From Bog-473 sp963828505 (GTDB taxonomy: Bacteria > Actinomycetota > Acidimicrobiia > Acidimicrobiales > RAAP-2): DNA of 64,000 bases. A model generated the notes under the pieces. The model searched no databases. It saw only the letters and a program-made list of their open reading frames with translations, and had not been told where the DNA came from. The DNA lies in NCBI GenBank assembly GCA_963828505.1, contig CAWHFM010000003.1, positions 1-64,000 of the forward strand, read 5' to 3'. Below are positions 60,561-64,000 of the stretch, in pieces. Position 1 is the first letter of the stretch. Every line of letters begins with the position of its first letter. Both the position numbers and the translations under genes were made by a program.

Positions 60561-60851
60561 ATGAAGCTCCACCCCCTCGATGACCGCATTGTCGTTCGTC
60601 CCGGCGAGTCCGAGGAGACGACCGCCTCGGGCCTGGTCATTCCCGACACGGCGAAGGAGAAGCCCCAGCAGGGCGAAGTTCTGGCCGTTGGCCCGGGCCG
60701 CCGGTCGGAGGACACCGGCGAGGTCATCCCGATGGACGTCGGCGTCGGCGACACCGTCGTCTACTCCAAGTACGGCGGCACCGAGATCACGGTGGAGGGC
60801 GAGGACCTGCTCATCCTCTCCGGCCGGGACGTGCTGGCCAAGCTGGCCTGA
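60561..60851 (+). CDS. groES: co-chaperonin GroES
   Basis: A 96-residue lid of the GroEL chaperonin. KLHPLDDRIVVRPGESEE, the mobile loop TTASGLVIPDTAKEKPQQG and VVYSKYGGTEI are canonical. AAGGAGG precedes the ATG. Under CIRCE control together with groEL. Confidence 0.97.
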   Translation: MKLHPLDDRIVVRPGESEETTASGLVIPDTAKEKPQQGEVLAVGPGRRSEDTGEVIPMDVGVGDTVVYSKYGGTEITVEGEDLLILSGRDVLAKLA

Positions 60852-60984
60852 TCGGCCGGACCGACCCGGTCGGCCCGCCGCCCCGGGGCAACTCGGGGCC
60901 GGCGCGGCGGCCTCCATTTTTCAATCCACCTGAGATTCGAGGACTCGAAACGATTCGAGGACTCGAGAGGAGTTCAACACAGTT

Positions 60985-62637
60985 ATGCCCAAGATCCTGA
61001 AGTTCGACGAGTCCGCACGCCGCGGGCTCGAGGCCGGCGTCAACAAGCTGGCCGACACCGTGAAGGTCACCCTGGGGCCCAAAGGCCGCAACGTGGTGAT
61101 TGAGAAGAAGTTCGGCGCGCCGACGATCACCAACGACGGCGTCTCCATCGCCCGCGAGGTGGAGTTGGACGACCCGTTCGAGAACATGGGTGCCCAGCTG
61201 GTCAAGGAAGTCGCCACCAAGACCAACGACGTGGCCGGCGACGGCACCACCACGGCGACCGTATTGGCCCAGTCCCTCATCTCCGAGGGCCTGCGCAACG
61301 TGGCCGCCGGCGCCAGCCCGACCGGGCTGAAGAAGGGCATTGAGAAGGGTGTCAAGGCCGCGGTCGACAGCATCAAGAAGCAGTCCAAGGAGATCGGCGG
61401 CAAGACCGAGATATCCCAGGTCGCAGCCATCTCCGCCGGCGACCAGGCCATCGGCGATGTGCTGGCCGACGCCATCGACAAGGTGGGCAAGGACGGCACC
61501 GTGACCGTCGAGGAGTCGAACACCTTCGGCATCGAGCTCGAGCTCACCGAGGGCATGCAGTTCGACAAGGGCTTCCTCTCGCCGTACTTCGTCACCGACC
61601 CCGAGCGCCAGGAGGCCGTCCTCGACGAGCCGCTGATCCTGTTCTTCAACTCCAAGGTCTCGGCCGTGCACGACCTGGTGCCCGTGCTGGAGAAGGTCAT
61701 GCAGACGGGCAAGCCGCTGCTGATCGTGGCCGAGGACGTCGAGGGCGAGGCTCTGGCCACCCTCGTGGTGAACAAGATCCGTGGCACCTTCACCTCGGTC
61801 GCCGTCAAGGCCCCCGGCTTCGGCGAGCGCCGCAAGGAGATGCTCCAGGACATGGCCGTCCTGACGGGTGCCCAGGTCATCAGCGAAGAGATCGGCCTCA
61901 AGCTCGAGTCCGCCACGATCGACCTCATGGGCAAGGCCCGGCGCGTCATCGTGACCAAGGACGACACGACGATCGTCGAGGGCGGGGGCACGTCCGAGGA
62001 CGTGAAGGGCCGCGTGGCGCAGATCAAGCGCGCCATTGAGGACACCGACTCGGACTGGGACCGCGAGAAGCTCCAGGAGCGCCTGGCCAAGCTGGCCGGC
62101 GGTGTGGCCGTGGTCAAGGTCGGCGCCGCCACCGAGGTGGAGCTCAAGGAGAAGAAGCACCGCATTGAGGACGCGCTCTCGGCGACCCGCGCCGCGGTCG
62201 AAGAGGGCATCGTCGCCGGCGGCGGCACGGCACTGATCCGGGCCCGCAAGTCGGTCAACGAGACGGCCGACGCGCTCGAGGGTGACGAGGCCACCGGTGC
62301 TCGCATCGTGGCCCGCTCGCTCGAGGAGCCGTTGCGCTGGATTGCCTTCAACGCCGGGCTCGAGGGCGCAGTGCTGGTCAGCCAGGTCGAAGCGGCCAAG
62401 GGTCACAACGGCCTGAACGCCGCCACCGGCCAGCTCGAGGACCTGGTCAAGGCCGGCATCATCGACCCGGCCAAGGTCACCCGTTCGGCTCTGCAGAACG
62501 CGGCCTCCATCGCCGGCCTGCTGCTGACCACCGAGGCCCTCGTGGCCGACAAGCCCGAGAAGGTCGACGCCGCCGCTGCGGCCGCCGCCATGGCGGGCGG
62601 TATGGGTGGCATGGGCGGTATGGGCGGCATGATGTAG
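60985..62637 (+). CDS. groEL: chaperonin GroEL
   Basis: A 550-residue chaperonin. The ATP site is GPKGRNVVIEKK and AGDGTTTATVLA. EGMQFDKGFLSPYFVTD lies in the apical domain. The C-terminus is the Gly-Met repeat (GGMGGMGGMM) typical of GroEL that assembles as a full folding chamber, unlike the His-tailed actinobacterial GroEL1. Follows groES after 133 bp. A single-copy groESL arrangement here. Confidence 0.97.
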   Translation: MPKILKFDESARRGLEAGVNKLADTVKVTLGPKGRNVVIEKKFGAPTITNDGVSIAREVELDDPFENMGAQLVKEVATKTNDVAGDGTTTATVLAQSLISEGLRNVAAGASPTGLKKGIEKGVKAAVDSIKKQSKEIGGKTEISQVAAISAGDQAIGDVLADAIDKVGKDGTVTVEESNTFGIELELTEGMQFDKGFLSPYFVTDPERQEAVLDEPLILFFNSKVSAVHDLVPVLEKVMQTGKPLLIVAEDVEGEALATLVVNKIRGTFTSVAVKAPGFGERRKEMLQDMAVLTGAQVISEEIGLKLESATIDLMGKARRVIVTKDDTTIVEGGGTSEDVKGRVAQIKRAIEDTDSDWDREKLQERLAKLAGGVAVVKVGAATEVELKEKKHRIEDALSATRAAVEEGIVAGGGTALIRARKSVNETADALEGDEATGARIVARSLEEPLRWIAFNAGLEGAVLVSQVEAAKGHNGLNAATGQLEDLVKAGIIDPAKVTRSALQNAASIAGLLLTTEALVADKPEKVDAAAAAAAMAGGMGGMGGMGGMM

Positions 62638-62663
62638 TCGTTCCGAGATCGTGTCGGGTGCTG

Positions 62664-62687
62664 CAGCCGGGTCTTAGGACCCGGCTG
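62664..62687 (+). terminator. hairpin terminator after groEL
   Basis: CAGCCGGGTC (62664-62673) pairs perfectly with GACCCGGCTG (62678-62687) around a TTAG loop, 27 bp after the groEL stop. It has no T-run. The converging WD40 gene ends at 62778. Confidence 0.7.
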
Positions 62688-62777
62688 TGGCGCGCTCGGG
62701 GGCAGAACGCGCTCGGGGAAGGCGCGCCGCCGCCCGGGGATGGATGGCCCGGATGCTCCAGTGCGGTACGGCGGATC

Positions 62778-64000
62778 TCAAGTGCAGGTGCGGTGGTACG
62801 GCAACCCGGAGGCGTAGGCCGACCACTGGTTCGCCGTCATGGACGTCCCGCCGAGCTCGGCGCAGAGCTGGCGTTTGACCGCGGCCAACGGTGCGGACCA
62901 GATGTCGGAGTTGAACAGCACGACTTCACCGCTGGTGGCCGCGGCGGCGACGGTGGATCCGTCAGGACTGATGGCGACGCCGTTGACCGGGCTGCCGAGG
63001 TCCAGCGTCGTCCTCGTATGCCGCGCTCGGTTGACGAGGACGACGTGCTGGTCGTTGTCCCCTCCGACGACGGTGGATCCGTTGGCGCTTATGGCGACGC
63101 CGTTGACCGGGCTTCCCTCGTTCAGGGTCGTCGTTCTCCCGGTCCTCAGGTCGGAGAGGACGACCCGGCCCGCGGCGTCCCCGCTGGCCAGGATGTTCCC
63201 GGTCCGGTCGAACGAGACGCTGTTGATCGGGCGAGGCTCTCGGACGAGCGTCGTGGTCTGCTTGGTCGTCGGGTCGTAGACCTCGACACGGCCTGCACCG
63301 TCTCCCCATGCCACCGAACCGTTCCGGCTCATGGCGACGGTGAAGACCGGATTCAGCTGGTTGCCGTCGAAGATCCTGTGCAACGCCTTGGTCTTCACGT
63401 CGTAGCGCTCGACCGTCCCCCCGCCATCTCCGAAGACCATCCGCGACCCGTCAGGGCTGAAGGCGACGCCGTGCACCGGGAAGCTTGCGTCGAGGGTCGT
63501 CGTGGTCCCGGTCCTCCGGTCATAGAGAACGGCGTCCCCGCCGTAGTCTCCCCAGGCCAGCATGGACCCGTCACGACTGAAGGCGATGCTCAGGATCTGG
63601 CTGTCGTCGTGGAGCGTGGTCGTGGTCCGGGTGGCGCGGTCGTAGAGGTCGACATCCCCGGCGGCATCGCCCCACGCCACGAGAGATCCGTTGGCACCGA
63701 AAGTGACGGTGTAGACCGGGAAGTGCTGGGTCCCGCCGTAGAGGGTCGTCCGTATTTTGTTGTTCTTGTTCTGGTCGAAGAACAGGAGCTGCCCGCCGGC
63801 ATCACCACTGGCGACGAAACCGTCCGGGCTGAAGGCGACGCTGAGGGCGATGCTCCCGTCTCCGAGCGACGTCGTCGTCTTCGAGGCCAGGTCGTAGAGC
63901 ACCACCTGTCCACCGCTGTCGGCGCTGGCCAACGTCGATCCGTCGGGGCTGAAGCCGACCGCGTTCACCGGGCTGCCGTCGTTCAGCGTCGTGGTCGTCT
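62778..64000 (-). CDS. WD40 repeat protein, C-terminal part (cut by window end)
   Basis: At least 407 residues of a larger protein that begins beyond position 64000. About nine repeats of 40-43 residues are visible, each with a core like VNAVGFSPDGSTLASGDAxGxVxLYD and a Thr-rich linker (TTTTL). They should close into one or more beta propellers. The C-terminal segment (ELGGTSMTANQWSAY, then PYHRTC) matches the end of many actinobacterial WD40 proteins that have N-terminal NTPase (STAND-type) or kinase domains. What the N-terminus holds is not visible. Confidence 0.85.
   Translation of the reverse strand, partial: TTTTLNDGSPVNAVGFSPDGSTLASADSGGQVVLYDLASKTTTSLGDGSIALSVAFSPDGFVASGDAGGQLLFFDQNKNNKIRTTLYGGTQHFPVYTVTFGANGSLVAWGDAAGDVDLYDRATRTTTTLHDDSQILSIAFSRDGSMLAWGDYGGDAVLYDRRTGTTTTLDASFPVHGVAFSPDGSRMVFGDGGGTVERYDVKTKALHRIFDGNQLNPVFTVAMSRNGSVAWGDGAGRVEVYDPTTKQTTTLVREPRPINSVSFDRTGNILASGDAAGRVVLSDLRTGRTTTLNEGSPVNGVAISANGSTVVGGDNDQHVVLVNRARHTRTTLDLGSPVNGVAISPDGSTVAAAATSGEVVLFNSDIWSAPLAAVKRQLCAELGGTSMTANQWSAYASGLPYHRTCT

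Overview
The window is a high-GC bacterial chromosome segment, very probably from an actinobacterium (Actinomycetota) and perhaps from the Acidimicrobiia. The evidence is the GC-rich codon use, frequent GTG starts, a separate small acyl-CoA carboxylase epsilon-type subunit, an F420/PPOX-type protein, a zinc-type uS14, an LAxTG sortase motif, and several TANNNT boxes placed 7-8 nt before start codons, as in leaderless actinobacterial genes. The class-level placement is inference. No RNA genes, insertion sequences or CRISPR arrays were found.

Region 1 (1-4.6 kb) is accessory: a VOC-fold protein, a two-helix membrane protein, a 640-residue secreted protein and a GNAT acetyltransferase, separated by long non-coding stretches. 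Region 2 (4.6-16.9 kb) is metabolic. It holds methylmalonyl/ethylmalonyl-CoA epimerase, crotonyl-CoA carboxylase/reductase, acetoacetyl-CoA thiolase, 3-hydroxybutyryl-CoA dehydrogenase, a B12-dependent mutase that looks like ethylmalonyl-CoA mutase, and an acyl-CoA carboxylase beta subunit with a small epsilon-like partner. Together these make up most of the front half of the ethylmalonyl-CoA pathway for acetyl-CoA assimilation. Aspartokinase, a SixA-like phosphatase, two cyclophilins and a degenerate S51 peptidase-like protein are interspersed.

Region 3 (17.4-41.7 kb) is the str-S10-spc-alpha ribosomal superoperon: rpsL-rpsG-fusA-tuf-rpsJ, then after an unusual gap rplC-rplD-rplW-rplB-rpsS-rplV-rpsC-rplP-rpmC-rpsQ-rplN-rplX-rplE-rpsN-rpsH-rplF-rplR-rpsE-rpmD-rplO-secY-adk-map, an inserted VOC gene, infA-rpmJ-rpsM-rpsK-rpsD-rpoA-rplQ-truA, and rplM-rpsI. 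Five consecutive-cluster ribosomal proteins (uL4, uL22, uS3, uL29, uS17) carry long Ala/Asp/Glu-rich extensions. Leader regions before rpsL, rplC, infA and rplM contain promoter-like boxes and strong hairpins.

Region 4 (41.7-50.4 kb) covers cell-wall precursor and tRNA-modification genes (glmM, glmS, acpS, nnr, alr, type-4 uracil-DNA glycosylase, tsaE, tsaB, rimI), mostly overlapping by 4 bp. Region 5 (50.5-64 kb) is mixed: a PPOX protein, an aldo/keto reductase, a 1291-residue sortase-anchored surface protein with eight tandem Ig-like repeats, an Xre/MbcA-RES type toxin-antitoxin pair, a GH13 glucosidase with an SDR, groES-groEL under a CIRCE element, and the C-terminal part of a WD40-repeat protein cut by the window end.

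Several genes, including the essential rplB (twice), carry single-base frameshifts, mostly +1 in GC-rich context. This points to residual sequencing errors in the assembly, so I report these genes across the frameshift.
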